From positions 1,612,001-1,676,000 of the forward strand of contig NZ_CP049157.1 in the NCBI RefSeq assembly GCF_011493005.1: DNA of 64,000 nt, written 5' to 3'. Positions within the stretch are counted from its first letter, which is position 1; the number at the start of each line of letters is the position of its first letter. The DNA is from Caballeronia sp. SBC1 (GTDB lineage: Bacteria > Pseudomonadota > Gammaproteobacteria > Burkholderiales > Burkholderiaceae). Positions 7,720-16,064 of the stretch are shown here, in pieces. The translations under genes and the position numbers were made by a program. The notes beneath the pieces were generated by a model. That model worked only from the letters and a program-made list of their open reading frames with translations, had not been told where the DNA came from and did no database searches.

Positions 7720-9021
7720 TTAGGTGCCGTCGTGGTTCGCCTTGACAGCGTTGGCGGCCAAACAGATGTCGATTCGAAATCCGTCGCCCGGCGCACTGTC
7801 GAATGTTACTCGTCCATGCAATTGGCGTACCCGTTCCTGCATGCCGAGTAGTCCGAAGTTATCCTTGTTCCTATTTCGATCGAGCGTCGTTCCTTTGCCG
7901 TTATCCTCAATGTGCAGCCGGAATTCATCTTGCATGACGTGCATCTCGACGCTTACCCGGGTGGCTTCGGAGTGACGCGTAACGTTGGTCAGCGCTTCCT
8001 GCACCATGCGGAAAATGGCGGTTGCAGCTGTTGGCGATAACGCCAGTTGATCCGCCTTGTTCAGCACGGTGACGGCGAGCCCGTAGCGATTACGAAATTC
8101 TGCCGCAAGCCATTCGAGTGCAGCCGCAAGGCCCAGGTCGTCGAGCATGGGCGGACGCAGACCGCCCGCAATGCGCCGTGCCGAGGCAATGATCGAATCA
8201 ATTTGCACTTGCAATGCAATCGTCTGCGCAATGGTATGACGCGCGGTTTTGCCGTCTTCCGTCGCGGCCTGATCCAGCAAGGCGATATCCATCTTGAGTG
8301 CGACCAGTTGCTGGCCGAGGTCGTCATGGAGCTCGCGTGCAATCCGGGTTCTTTCTTCCTCGCGTGCGCTCTGCACGTGTAAAGACAACGCGCTGGCATG
8401 CTGAAGCTCTAACAGTCGCAGGCGATCCGTCATGTCCCGCGTCACTTTGGCAAAGCCGCGAAGCGCACCGTCGGGCGCGCGGATCGCGGTGATGGTTACG
8501 TTCGCCCAAAAGCGCGAACCGTCCTTGCGCACACGCCAGCCTTCGTCTTCAATGCGGCCTTCCGATGCAGCAAGCGCCAGCTCCGTGCGCGGCTTGGCCG
8601 CCGCAATGTCTTCCTGCGTATAGAAAACCGAAAAGTGCTGCCCGATGATTTCCCGGGCCGCGTAGCCCTTGATGCTTTGCGCGCCGCGGTTCCAGCTCGC
8701 GACACGCCCGTCCGGATCAAGCATGAAGATCGCGTAGTCCTGTACCGCGTCGACAAGCAGCCTGAAGTGGATATCGCTCAGGGCATGAGGAAATGCGTTG
8801 CTGACGAGCTCGTCGCCCGCTGGTGCGCCGCTAGGCAGAGGTGAGGAGGGTCGGTCGCTTGGCACGTGGTTCTCCGGCTTGAATTGCTCGTGTCGCTCGT
8901 GTCGTTCATATCCTCCGGGCTGCCGCACGAAAAGCGTGGGGCTGGCGGAGAGCGTGTTTGCCTGGGATCGATTGTATACGGTGGGGTACACCGGTTTGGC
9001 AGCACGGAATGGGCCCGGCAT
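7720..9021 (-). CDS. Cytoplasmic PAS sensor histidine kinase, orphan
   Basis: About 433 residues. A PAS domain (roughly 85-205; FRLLVDAVQDYAIFMLDPDG) is followed by HisKA_3 with RIARELHDDLGQQLVALKMD and a HATPase domain (EALTNVTRHSEAT; EDNGKG). The dimerisation motif is almost identical to that of the kinase at 2628-3905, but no response-regulator gene adjoins this one, so it may signal to the same NarL-type regulator. No membrane helix is seen. The start is uncertain: ATG 9021 lacks a good ribosome site, and a GTG at 9051 is possible. It is divergent from the ompW-like gene, with an FNR-like site between. Confidence 0.88.
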   Translation of the reverse strand: MPGPFRAAKPVYPTVYNRSQANTLSASPTLFVRQPGGYERHERHEQFKPENHVPSDRPSSPLPSGAPAGDELVSNAFPHALSDIHFRLLVDAVQDYAIFMLDPDGRVASWNRGAQSIKGYAAREIIGQHFSVFYTQEDIAAAKPRTELALAASEGRIEDEGWRVRKDGSRFWANVTITAIRAPDGALRGFAKVTRDMTDRLRLLELQHASALSLHVQSAREEERTRIARELHDDLGQQLVALKMDIALLDQAATEDGKTARHTIAQTIALQVQIDSIIASARRIAGGLRPPMLDDLGLAAALEWLAAEFRNRYGLAVTVLNKADQLALSPTAATAIFRMVQEALTNVTRHSEATRVSVEMHVMQDEFRLHIEDNGKGTTLDRNRNKDNFGLLGMQERVRQLHGRVTFDSAPGDGFRIDICLAANAVKANHDGT

Positions 9022-9092
9022 ACGGGTATTGAAGCGGACAGTGCAGTTCACGCGGAAAACGCAATTCGCCGCACCCTTGTTATCCCGGTTTG

Positions 9093-9106
9093 CTGATCCA
9101 CATCAT
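9093..9106. promoter_or_regulatory. FNR-like site, two mismatches
   Basis: CTGATCCACATCAT keeps the core TGAT-N4-ATCA and differs only at the two outer bases. It lies 76 bases before the OmpW start and 72 bases upstream of the kinase start on the other strand. Confidence 0.6.
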
Positions 9107-9181
9107 GGCGCAACACCGGCTGCATTCGGAAAATTCCGATACGGCAAAAAAATTTGCGGCCGGAAAGACAGGGGAAAATCC

Positions 9182-9796
9182 GTGGGAAAGCATTCACTAT
9201 TTGCAGCGGCGCTGTTGAGCGCGGTTTTGTCGGCGGTATGCGTGCCGGCACAGGCCGATCAGGGCGACATTCTTGCGCGCGTCAGGGCAATCAGCATCCA
9301 GCCCGGTGTTTCCGCGGGCGGCACACTGGGAAGCATCGGGACGGGTGTCAACAACGCCATCGTTCCCGAGCTCGATTTTGTCTATATGGTGCGCCCGAGT
9401 ATTGGCATCGAGTTGATTCTTGCCACGTCGCGTCATCAGGTAACGTCGAACGCAGGGGCGCTTGGCGGCGTGAACGTCCTGCCGCCTACGCTCTTGCTTC
9501 AGTACTATTTCAACGCGCCCGGCAAGGTTCGCCCCTACGTTGGCGCGGGCGTGAACTACACGCTGTTCTATAACAACGGGCTGCACGCCGGAGATACGCC
9601 CGTATCGATCAAGAACTCGAGCTTCGGCCCCGCGCTGCAAGCGGGTGTCGACGTGCAGGTCGCGCGCAATCTGTTCGTCAACTTCGACATCAAGAAGATC
9701 TGGATGCGCACCAGCGCGTCGGCAGACGGCGCATCGCTTGGGTCGCTCAAGATCGACCCCCTGGTGGTCGGCGTTGGCGTTGGCATGCGTTTCTGA
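9182..9796 (+). CDS. ompW: OmpW-family outer-membrane protein
   Basis: A 204-residue precursor. A signal peptide (HSLFAAALLSAVLSAVCVPAQA) is followed by an eight-stranded barrel pattern: VRAISIQPGVS, PELDFVYMVRPSIGIELI, PTLLLQYYFNAPGKVRPYVG, VNYTLFYNN and a C-terminal GVGVGMRF ending in Phe, as outer-membrane proteins do. The start is a GTG at 9182, preceded by AGGGGA; the frame is open further upstream but lacks a start with a signal peptide. OmpW channels pass small hydrophobic solutes and are typically FNR-controlled, which fits the site at 9093. Confidence 0.92.
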   Translation: MGKHSLFAAALLSAVLSAVCVPAQADQGDILARVRAISIQPGVSAGGTLGSIGTGVNNAIVPELDFVYMVRPSIGIELILATSRHQVTSNAGALGGVNVLPPTLLLQYYFNAPGKVRPYVGAGVNYTLFYNNGLHAGDTPVSIKNSSFGPALQAGVDVQVARNLFVNFDIKKIWMRTSASADGASLGSLKIDPLVVGVGVGMRF

Positions 9797-9806
9797 TGCG
9801 GCACGG

Positions 9807-9820
9807 TTGATCTGAGTCAA
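9807..9820. promoter_or_regulatory. FNR-type site, one mismatch
   Basis: TTGATCTGAGTCAA matches nine of ten consensus bases. It is centred about 128 bases before the CBS-BON gene at 9942 and lies just after the ompW stop. Confidence 0.75.
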
Positions 9821-9941
9821 GCCCGCGGCGCGATCCTTCACTAACATTCTTAATGTAGGCGAGTCCTGCTGAGGCGAGTCCTGGTTAGGGAGGTTCGACC
9901 CTTGGATCAGGCGCTCGCCCGATCACATTGAGGGGAATACC

Positions 9942-10634
9942 ATGCGAGCAGTCGATGTCATGACCAGGAAGGTCATTACCGTGGGACCCGGCACGACTGT
10001 GCGAGAGGCCGCGCGCCTGTTTGCCGACAATCACATCAGCGGTGCACCGGTAGTGGACGATGAGGGCCGCTTGCTCGGCATGCTCACCGAGGGTGACCTC
10101 ATCCATAGAGCCGAGATCGGCACGCAAGCCCGGCGACGTTCATGGTGGCTTGAATTTTTCGCGTCGACGCAGAATCTTGCCGCAACGTATATCAAGGAGA
10201 ACGCGCGCCTGGTTAAGGACGTCATGACGCCCAAGGTGATTACCGTCAAGGAGACCACCTCGGTCAGAGAAATAGCCGACCTTCTGGAGCGGCACCGGAT
10301 CAAGCGCGTTCCGGTGTTGTACGACGGAGAGCTTCTCGGCATTGTTAGCCGGGCAAATCTGGTGAAGGCGTTGGCAAGCGTTCCGAAGGACGCAGGCGTA
10401 ACCAAGCCGGACGCCGACCAGACCCTGCGCGACGCGGTTATCCGGGAACTTGGCGGTCACCGTTGGGCCGTGGCCGCCGAGAACGTTATTGTGAATGACG
10501 GCACGGTTCATCTATGGGGTGTTGTCACGTCGCGCGAGCAAGCGCGTGCCATGTGCATTGCCGCTGAAAAGGTGCCAGGCGTCAAGGGCGTGGAAGACCA
10601 TACCGATGCCCCCATGATGATTCCCTCGATGTAA
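9942..10634 (+). CDS. CBS-pair and BON domain protein
   Basis: A 230-residue protein. Two CBS motifs form a Bateman pair (about 1-60, VMTRKVITVGPGTTVREAAR; about 85-140, VMTPKVITVKETTSVREIAD). A BON domain follows at about 155-222 (LRDAVIRELGGHRWAVAAEN), which in other proteins binds phospholipid. CBS pairs bind adenosine nucleotides, so an energy-status sensor is plausible. AGGGGA precedes the ATG. It is the rightmost member of the FNR-linked island. Confidence 0.92.
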   Translation: MRAVDVMTRKVITVGPGTTVREAARLFADNHISGAPVVDDEGRLLGMLTEGDLIHRAEIGTQARRRSWWLEFFASTQNLAATYIKENARLVKDVMTPKVITVKETTSVREIADLLERHRIKRVPVLYDGELLGIVSRANLVKALASVPKDAGVTKPDADQTLRDAVIRELGGHRWAVAAENVIVNDGTVHLWGVVTSREQARAMCIAAEKVPGVKGVEDHTDAPMMIPSM

Positions 10635-10975
10635 TCGGTGATCGACCCGGGCGTCGCGACCCGGTTCAATTGATGTCATAGCGAATGCATTGCGGTGGGC
10701 AGGCGCACCTCCGCGCCGTCAATAAGGCTTTGAGCGAAGCGCTACGCCACTGGCTACGCTCACTAATTTCATTCCACGCAATGGCACTGTGCGTCAGCAC
10801 GCGACTCTTTGCCAGGTCCCTCCAGACGTGTGGGTCCGGCCGCCTGCTGCCTGTCGCGAAGGGCGGCACCGACGCGCGGCGGTCACACGAACGTCTCCAA
10901 AGCGGCCGCTCCGGGATCTCACTCAGAGTTCGTGCACGAAGCTTCGTGAAGGTTATTCATGGCCACGCGTCAGAC
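10635..10975. other. Intergenic stretch between CBS-BON and cupin genes
   Basis: Some 340 bases between two convergent genes. Frames of up to 130 codons cross it, but none has a ribosome site or a recognisable product. I see no terminator with a T run, no FNR-type site and no mobile-element end. Confidence 0.5.
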
Positions 10976-11479
10976 TTACGGTTCATCATCCCAGTAGTCA
11001 AGGGAATTAGCTTTTCGCTGAATAACGAGGAGGGGACCTTCCTCCTTGCCGCGAACGATCGCCTGGTACTTCCCTGAGTCCGGGTATTCGACGACTTCCG
11101 GGTCGTGTCGTGTGCCAACCGAGAGGTATTTGAGCTGCGCTTCAGATGAATTAATGATCTGATGCGGATATTCTGGGCCGGGAGGAATGAAAATTACATC
11201 GCCGGCCCGGATCGGGATGAGTTCGTCCGCAACGCGCAGCGTTCCATCCCCTTCGAGGATAACGAACATTTCCTCTTGCGCGTGGTGAAAGTGATACGGA
11301 CATGAGCGCTTTCCGGCCGCGACAATATCAATTGATGCGCCGAGGTGTTTCGCGGCAGTACCCGTTCCGAGCCGCGCACTGAGGGTCTCATATAGAGGCA
11401 AACGAACTTCCGCCGTTTTCTCAATGTCGTTGAAATTTCGTATCAACTTCTTAGCAAGCTCATCGACCTTCGCGCTCAT
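10976..11479 (-). CDS. Cupin-domain protein
   Basis: A 167-residue single-domain cupin. Motif 1 is CPYHFHHAQEEMFVILEGDG (two His and a Glu that usually bind metal); motif 2 is GDVIFIPPGPEYPHQIIN. GGAG lies 6 bases before ATG 11479, so the longer frame from 11527 is not used. The fold serves both enzymes and small-molecule binding regulators, and nothing here fixes the substrate. It is divergent from gadB across a 627-base gap, so a link to acid stress is only positional. Confidence 0.88.
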   Translation of the reverse strand: MSAKVDELAKKLIRNFNDIEKTAEVRLPLYETLSARLGTGTAAKHLGASIDIVAAGKRSCPYHFHHAQEEMFVILEGDGTLRVADELIPIRAGDVIFIPPGPEYPHQIINSSEAQLKYLSVGTRHDPEVVEYPDSGKYQAIVRGKEEGPLLVIQRKANSLDYWDDEP

Positions 11480-12106
11480 GCAATCTCCATAACAACATTG
11501 ATCGTCTTGGTTCGAATACCGCATCAAGAGTTATTTCGGTCTGCCCCTCCGTCAAGACGAAAGGCAGTTTTCGGCCGGCCGACTTTCCATTCCTTCGTTG
11601 CAGGTTTTCAATATATATCGATTGTCGAGTTTCCAAGCGCTGGTGTCCAAGGATCGAAGCTGACCGGGAGTGGAAGATCAAGCCGATCAATGAATCGGCA
11701 CACTGGCCAAGCTCGGGCGGCCAACGCAACTTTACACCCGGCCTGTCACTGCGCGAGCGATTGACCCCGCTGTGAAAATCTCCCTCGGCACCAAACTGAT
11801 GCGCAAGCGTAGTTGAAAGGTGCATGTAACCGATAACCAAAGCCGCCCTCAGGTATTGAGAACCAGCTCACCATGCGCATGACACAGGTCAACGATCGTT
11901 TGAGTCAGCGGCATATAAAGGTATCAGGCCGCGCGAAGCGGTTGCCACCTGAACGGCAAACCGGACCCCTGACCGGCTGTTGAAACAGCCACAAGATACC
12001 CATTCTTTACGTGGTTGTAATCAACCGCAGGGCTTCGCGACGAAGCCACTTTACTTATCGCACCGCACGCCTGGCATCTCCGCTCAACTTTCCATCGGAA
12101 TGGTCA
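11480..12106. other. Long divergent regulatory region between cupin and gadB
   Basis: Some 627 bases separate the two divergent starts. Frames crossing it (88 and 126 codons) have no homology that I recognise. It holds a perfect 16-base palindrome at 11975-11990. The length suggests several promoters or a small RNA, but I could not identify either. Confidence 0.5.
11975..11990. promoter_or_regulatory. Palindrome GGCTGTT-GA-AACAGCC upstream of gadB
   Basis: A perfect inverted repeat with 7-base arms and a 2-base centre, 117 bases before the gadB ATG. The symmetry suits a dimeric regulator, but no known gad-regulator consensus is recognised. Confidence 0.45.
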
Positions 12107-13492
12107 ATGACATTTCTTAAGCCCGCGCTCAGCAGCGCCGAAGCGAACAATGACGAGTATTCGACCACTATCTCCGGCGCGTCATTGCCGAAATATCGCA
12201 TTCCGAAAATGCCGTCGGAGCCTCACGCGGTGTTTGACCTTGTTCGCGACGAACTTTTCATGGATGGCAATTCGCGTCAGAACGTGGCGACCTTCTGCAC
12301 GACCTATGCAGACGATGAAGTCCGTCGTTTAATGGATCTGTCGATCGATAAGAACATGATCGATAAAGACGAATATCCGCAGACCGCCGAGATTGAAAAA
12401 CGCTGCGTCCATATGCTTGCCGACCTCTGGCACGCACCGCGTTCGTGGGAGACAACAGGATGCTCGACAACGGGTTCGAGTGAAGCCTGCATGCTGGGTG
12501 GACTTGCGCTCAAATGGCAGTGGAAGAAGCGCCGCCTGGCAGAAGGCAAACCGGTCGACAAGCCCAATATTGTGTGCGGACCCGTGCAAGTGTGCTGGGA
12601 CAAGTTCGCCCGTTACTTCGATGTCGAGCTTCGGCAAGTTCCTCTTAGTGGTGATTCGCTTGGTCTGCAACCGGAACAGCTGGCTGCCTATTGCGATGAA
12701 AACACTATCGGTGTTGTCGCTACGCTCGGCATTACCTTCACGTGCGTTTACGAACCCGTCAAGGCGCTCGCGGGCGCTCTGGATGCTTTGCAAAGAGATG
12801 TTGGCCTGGACATCCCCATCCACGTGGATGCCGCTAGCGGCGGATTTGTCGCGCCTTTCATCCAGCCGGACCTGGAATGGGACTTCAGCATAGAACGGGT
12901 GAAATCCATTAACAGCTCAGGTCATAAATATGGTCTGGCACCGCTCGGGGTAGGTTGGGTGGTATGGCGTAGCGTGAAGGACCTGCCTGACGACCTGATC
13001 TTCATGGTCGACTATCTTGGCGGTAACATGCCCACATTCGCGCTTAATTTTTCACGGCCAGCGGGACAGATCATCGCTCAGTATTACTTACTGCTTCGGC
13101 TAGGCCATGAGGGATACAGGCGCATCCAGCAGGAATGTGCAGATACAGCGCAATTCCTGGCAGACGGTCTCGCCAAGCTTAGTGCCATAGAAATGGTGTA
13201 CGACGGCCGCGGTGCGCTGCCGGCGGTTTGCTACAAGCTGCGCCACCCCGATACCGCTGGCTTTTCGCTTTTCGACTTATCGGATCGTGTTCGCATGCGG
13301 GGTTGGCAGATCGCCTCTTACAAGCTTCCCGCTGACCGCGAGGAAACGATCGTCCAGCGCATCCTGATTCGCCGCGGCATCACGCGTGACATGGCGGTAC
13401 TGCTGCTAAACGACATCAAGACCGCAATTGCGCATCTGCTGGAAAATCCAATGCCGAATTCAAAGGCGGGACCGGGCTTTCACCATGACTGA
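12107..13492 (+). CDS. gadB: Glutamate decarboxylase
   Basis: A 461-residue PLP enzyme (E. coli GadB has 466) that turns glutamate into GABA and CO2, consuming a proton. Conserved blocks are FMDGNSRQNVATFCTTYADD, TTGSSEACMLGG, HVDAASGGFVAPF, and SSGHKYGLAPLG with Lys274 as the PLP-binding residue. The penultimate-region His-His-Asp end resembles the C-terminal His of E. coli GadB that blocks the cofactor at neutral pH. ATG 12107 is chosen by alignment, as the longer frame from 12011 adds a non-homologous leader; its ribosome site is weak. gadC follows 54 bases later. Together they form the glutamate-dependent acid-resistance system. Confidence 0.96.
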   Translation: MTFLKPALSSAEANNDEYSTTISGASLPKYRIPKMPSEPHAVFDLVRDELFMDGNSRQNVATFCTTYADDEVRRLMDLSIDKNMIDKDEYPQTAEIEKRCVHMLADLWHAPRSWETTGCSTTGSSEACMLGGLALKWQWKKRRLAEGKPVDKPNIVCGPVQVCWDKFARYFDVELRQVPLSGDSLGLQPEQLAAYCDENTIGVVATLGITFTCVYEPVKALAGALDALQRDVGLDIPIHVDAASGGFVAPFIQPDLEWDFSIERVKSINSSGHKYGLAPLGVGWVVWRSVKDLPDDLIFMVDYLGGNMPTFALNFSRPAGQIIAQYYLLLRLGHEGYRRIQQECADTAQFLADGLAKLSAIEMVYDGRGALPAVCYKLRHPDTAGFSLFDLSDRVRMRGWQIASYKLPADREETIVQRILIRRGITRDMAVLLLNDIKTAIAHLLENPMPNSKAGPGFHHD

Positions 13493-13546
13493 CATTCACG
13501 GCTTAGTTGACAACTTTGTTGACGACTTAACGACCAAGGGTCTGAT

Positions 13547-15025
13547 ATGACTGCGACAGCAAAGAAAGGCACTTACCTGAGTGCCACTTCCATCGGCCTG
13601 ATGACAGCGGCCGCCGTGGTAACCAGCTTGCGCGGTCTGCCGCTGCTCGCGAAGGAAGAGATGACGATGTTCGTCTATCTCGCGTTCACCGTGATCTTCT
13701 ACCTGATCCCGGCGTCACTGATCTCCGCCGAACTTGGCGGTGCTTTCGCCGACCGGCGCGGTGGAATATATACCTGGGTGGGCGAGGCGTTCGGCAATCG
13801 ATGGGGCTTCCTCGCGATCTGGCTGCAATGGATTCAAAACGTGGTGTGGTATCCGGTCGCGTTGACGTTCGGGGCAGCCGCTATCGCTTATACGATCGGC
13901 CGTCCGGAGCTGGCGACGAACGGCGTCTATGTCGGCGTGTTTTGCATCGTTGCGTATTGGCTTGCGACCTGGGTGGTGCTGCAAGGCGTGGAGGTTTTCG
14001 CGCGGATCGCCAATTGGACGTTCATTATCGGCACGATTGTTCCTGGCTTCGTCTTGCTGGCGTTGCTGGCGTACTGGATCTATACGGGGCACGCGCTTGG
14101 CTGGCAGCATATTAAGGATCCGGCGCTTTCGGAGGCAGGTCATGCGCGTTATTGGCCCGCGATCCATGGCTTCGGCACCATTGCGTTTCTCGCCGGTATT
14201 GTGTTGCTGTTCGCAGGCGTCGAGGTGCAGGCCGTGCATGTGATGGACATGCGCAACCCGAGCCGAGGTTACCCGGCAGCAATCGGTCTTGGAGCCATCA
14301 TCTCGATCCTGATTTTTGCGCTTGGGGCGCTGCCAATAGCTGGCATTCTTCCGTACGAAAAGATCTCGCTTCAGTCCGGCGTATTCGATACCTTCGCCGC
14401 GGTCATCACGGACATCTGGCACATGCAGTGGCTGGTATCGGTGCTGTCGCTGCTGGTGGGCGTGGGTGCCATAAGCGGTGTGCTCGCGTGGCTTGGCAGC
14501 CCTTCACGCGGACTGCTTGAAACAGCGCATGAGGGTGAACTGCCTCCCGTGCTGCAGGCGAAGAACAAGCAAGGAATGCCCACGCATATCCTGCTGGTGC
14601 AAGGCGTGATTGTTACCTTGATGTCCTGCTTCTACTTCGTCATCAAGGACGTATCGGTTGCGTTTTTCCTGATCTCGGCAATGACTATCGCGCTGTATTT
14701 GATCGCTTATATGCTGATGTACGCAGCAGCGATAAAACTGCGCTATTCCGCGCCGGATCTCAAGCGCCCGTTCACAGTACCCGGCGGGATCGTGGGAATG
14801 TGGATCTTTGCGGGCGTGGGCCTCGCGGGCGTGGTGTTCAGCTTCGTGGTGTCATTTTTCCCGCCCGACCAGTTGCCGGTGGGTTCGCCAGCTATGTACA
14901 TTGGGTTGGTGACGCTCGGCATTGTGGTGTTTGGCGGCGTCCCGCTGATCATCCATCATGTGCGCCGCAGTAGCTGGGCTGCGCCGGCTGATGCACCGGT
15001 GTTGACGGCTGCCGCTGCGAAATAA
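13547..15025 (+). CDS. gadC: Glutamate/GABA antiporter
   Basis: A 492-residue APC-superfamily inner-membrane transporter with about 12 helices. It opens with LSATSIGLMTAAAVVTSLRG LP, and has GAFADRRGGIYTWVGEAFGN and WLQWIQNVVWYPVALTFGAA, typical of GadC-type exchangers. It should import glutamate in exchange for the GABA made by GadB. It lies directly downstream of gadB on the same strand and very likely shares its transcript. The C-terminal plug described for E. coli GadC appears shorter here. Transcription probably ends at the hairpin at 15104-15145. Confidence 0.93.
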   Translation: MTATAKKGTYLSATSIGLMTAAAVVTSLRGLPLLAKEEMTMFVYLAFTVIFYLIPASLISAELGGAFADRRGGIYTWVGEAFGNRWGFLAIWLQWIQNVVWYPVALTFGAAAIAYTIGRPELATNGVYVGVFCIVAYWLATWVVLQGVEVFARIANWTFIIGTIVPGFVLLALLAYWIYTGHALGWQHIKDPALSEAGHARYWPAIHGFGTIAFLAGIVLLFAGVEVQAVHVMDMRNPSRGYPAAIGLGAIISILIFALGALPIAGILPYEKISLQSGVFDTFAAVITDIWHMQWLVSVLSLLVGVGAISGVLAWLGSPSRGLLETAHEGELPPVLQAKNKQGMPTHILLVQGVIVTLMSCFYFVIKDVSVAFFLISAMTIALYLIAYMLMYAAAIKLRYSAPDLKRPFTVPGGIVGMWIFAGVGLAGVVFSFVVSFFPPDQLPVGSPAMYIGLVTLGIVVFGGVPLIIHHVRRSSWAAPADAPVLTAAAAK

Positions 15026-15103
15026 GCTGCGAACCGGTCCACAAGCGAACTCGATACCCTGAGCGGTTCTGCCGGGTTCGCGATCTTCCGGATAACGCCG
15101 GGC

Positions 15104-15145
15104 GATAACGACTTCGCTGCGGTTTCCCGCAGCGAAGTCGTTATC
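15104..15145. terminator. Perfect 19-bp hairpin between convergent genes
   Basis: Left arm 15104-15122, loop TTTC, right arm 15127-15145, with all 19 base pairs matching. It overlaps the stop codon of the minus-strand oxidoreductase and lies 79 bases after gadC. Neither side has a long T run, so it may act as a bidirectional terminator or an RNA-end stabiliser. Confidence 0.65.
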
Positions 15146-16064
15146 AAAACAAGATCACCGCTTTCCCCGGTCCATGCCCCGTCTTGTTACGCTCGATTGC
15201 AGCGGTAGCGTCGCCTAATGCAGCGACCTCCGATACTTCCACCTTCACTCCGCCTTGATCGACCAAACCCACAATCTCCGCAAGCTGTGCCGCATCGGGC
15301 CGCATCTGAAACCAGATACCGCGTTTGCCCGCTGGCGTCTGCGCTTCAATATCAGGCGCGGCCGCGCTCACGATTCTTCCCGTATCGGCTAACACTTGCC
15401 ACGAGTTGGCCAGCACCGCGCCACCTACCAGGTCAAGCACCAGGTCGACGTCCTTCGCCCGCTCCCAGAACGAGGAAGTGCGGTAATCGATAACCTCATC
15501 CGCACCCAGTCCCCGCAGATAACCTGCGTTGATGCCCTGAGCCGTCGCTATGACACGCGCTCCGGCGCGGCGCGCGAACTGCACGGCGAAACTTCCCACG
15601 CCGCCGGCCGCGCCATGAATCAATACGGTTTGGCCGCGCTTCAATTCTCCCGCTTCGAACAAAGCCTGCCACGCCGTCAGCGCGCCAACGGGGATGGCCG
15701 CAGCACGTTCGTCGGTCAGGCTGGCAGGCGTTTTCACCAGCGTGTTCGACGCGATCGCTACAAAATCAGCATAGGCGCCGAGTCCGACCGAGGGACCCAT
15801 GACCCGGTCGCCAATGGCGAATCCACCCACGTCTTGACCGACTTCAATCACCTCACCGGCGAGTTCAACGCCGAGCGTAGCGGGGAGGGGCAACGGGAAA
15901 TCGTTCTGCAACCAGCCGTCGCGAATCTTCCAGTCGATGCTGTTGATTCCCGCGGCTTTGACATGAACAACTACCTGGCCTGAAGCGGGGGTGGGCATTG
16001 CGATGCTATCAATCTTCAGGGCGTCAGCATCGCCATAGCTGTGGATACGAAGGGCGCGGTTCAT
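15144..16064 (-). CDS. NADP-dependent quinone oxidoreductase-like protein (MDR family, zinc-free)
   Basis: A 306-residue medium-chain reductase of the QOR class. It has a GroES-like N-terminal fold (KAAGINSIDWKIRDG), the cofactor motif VLIHGAAGGVGSFAVQFARR at about 150, and VIDYRT after it. The zinc-ligand cysteines of alcohol dehydrogenases are absent. It should reduce quinones or enones with NADPH. Its start overlaps the stop of the old-yellow-enzyme gene (ATGA at 16061-16064), so the two ene/quinone reductases are translationally coupled. The hairpin at 15104 ends the unit. Confidence 0.93.
   Translation of the reverse strand: MNRALRIHSYGDADALKIDSIAMPTPASGQVVVHVKAAGINSIDWKIRDGWLQNDFPLPLPATLGVELAGEVIEVGQDVGGFAIGDRVMGPSVGLGAYADFVAIASNTLVKTPASLTDERAAAIPVGALTAWQALFEAGELKRGQTVLIHGAAGGVGSFAVQFARRAGARVIATAQGINAGYLRGLGADEVIDYRTSSFWERAKDVDLVLDLVGGAVLANSWQVLADTGRIVSAAAPDIEAQTPAGKRGIWFQMRPDAAQLAEIVGLVDQGGVKVEVSEVAALGDATAAIERNKTGHGPGKAVILF

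Noticed and set aside
10640..10670. CCGGG/CCCGG inverted repeat after the CBS-BON gene
   Set aside because: The stem is only five bases with an eight-base loop and no T run, which is too weak for a terminator call.
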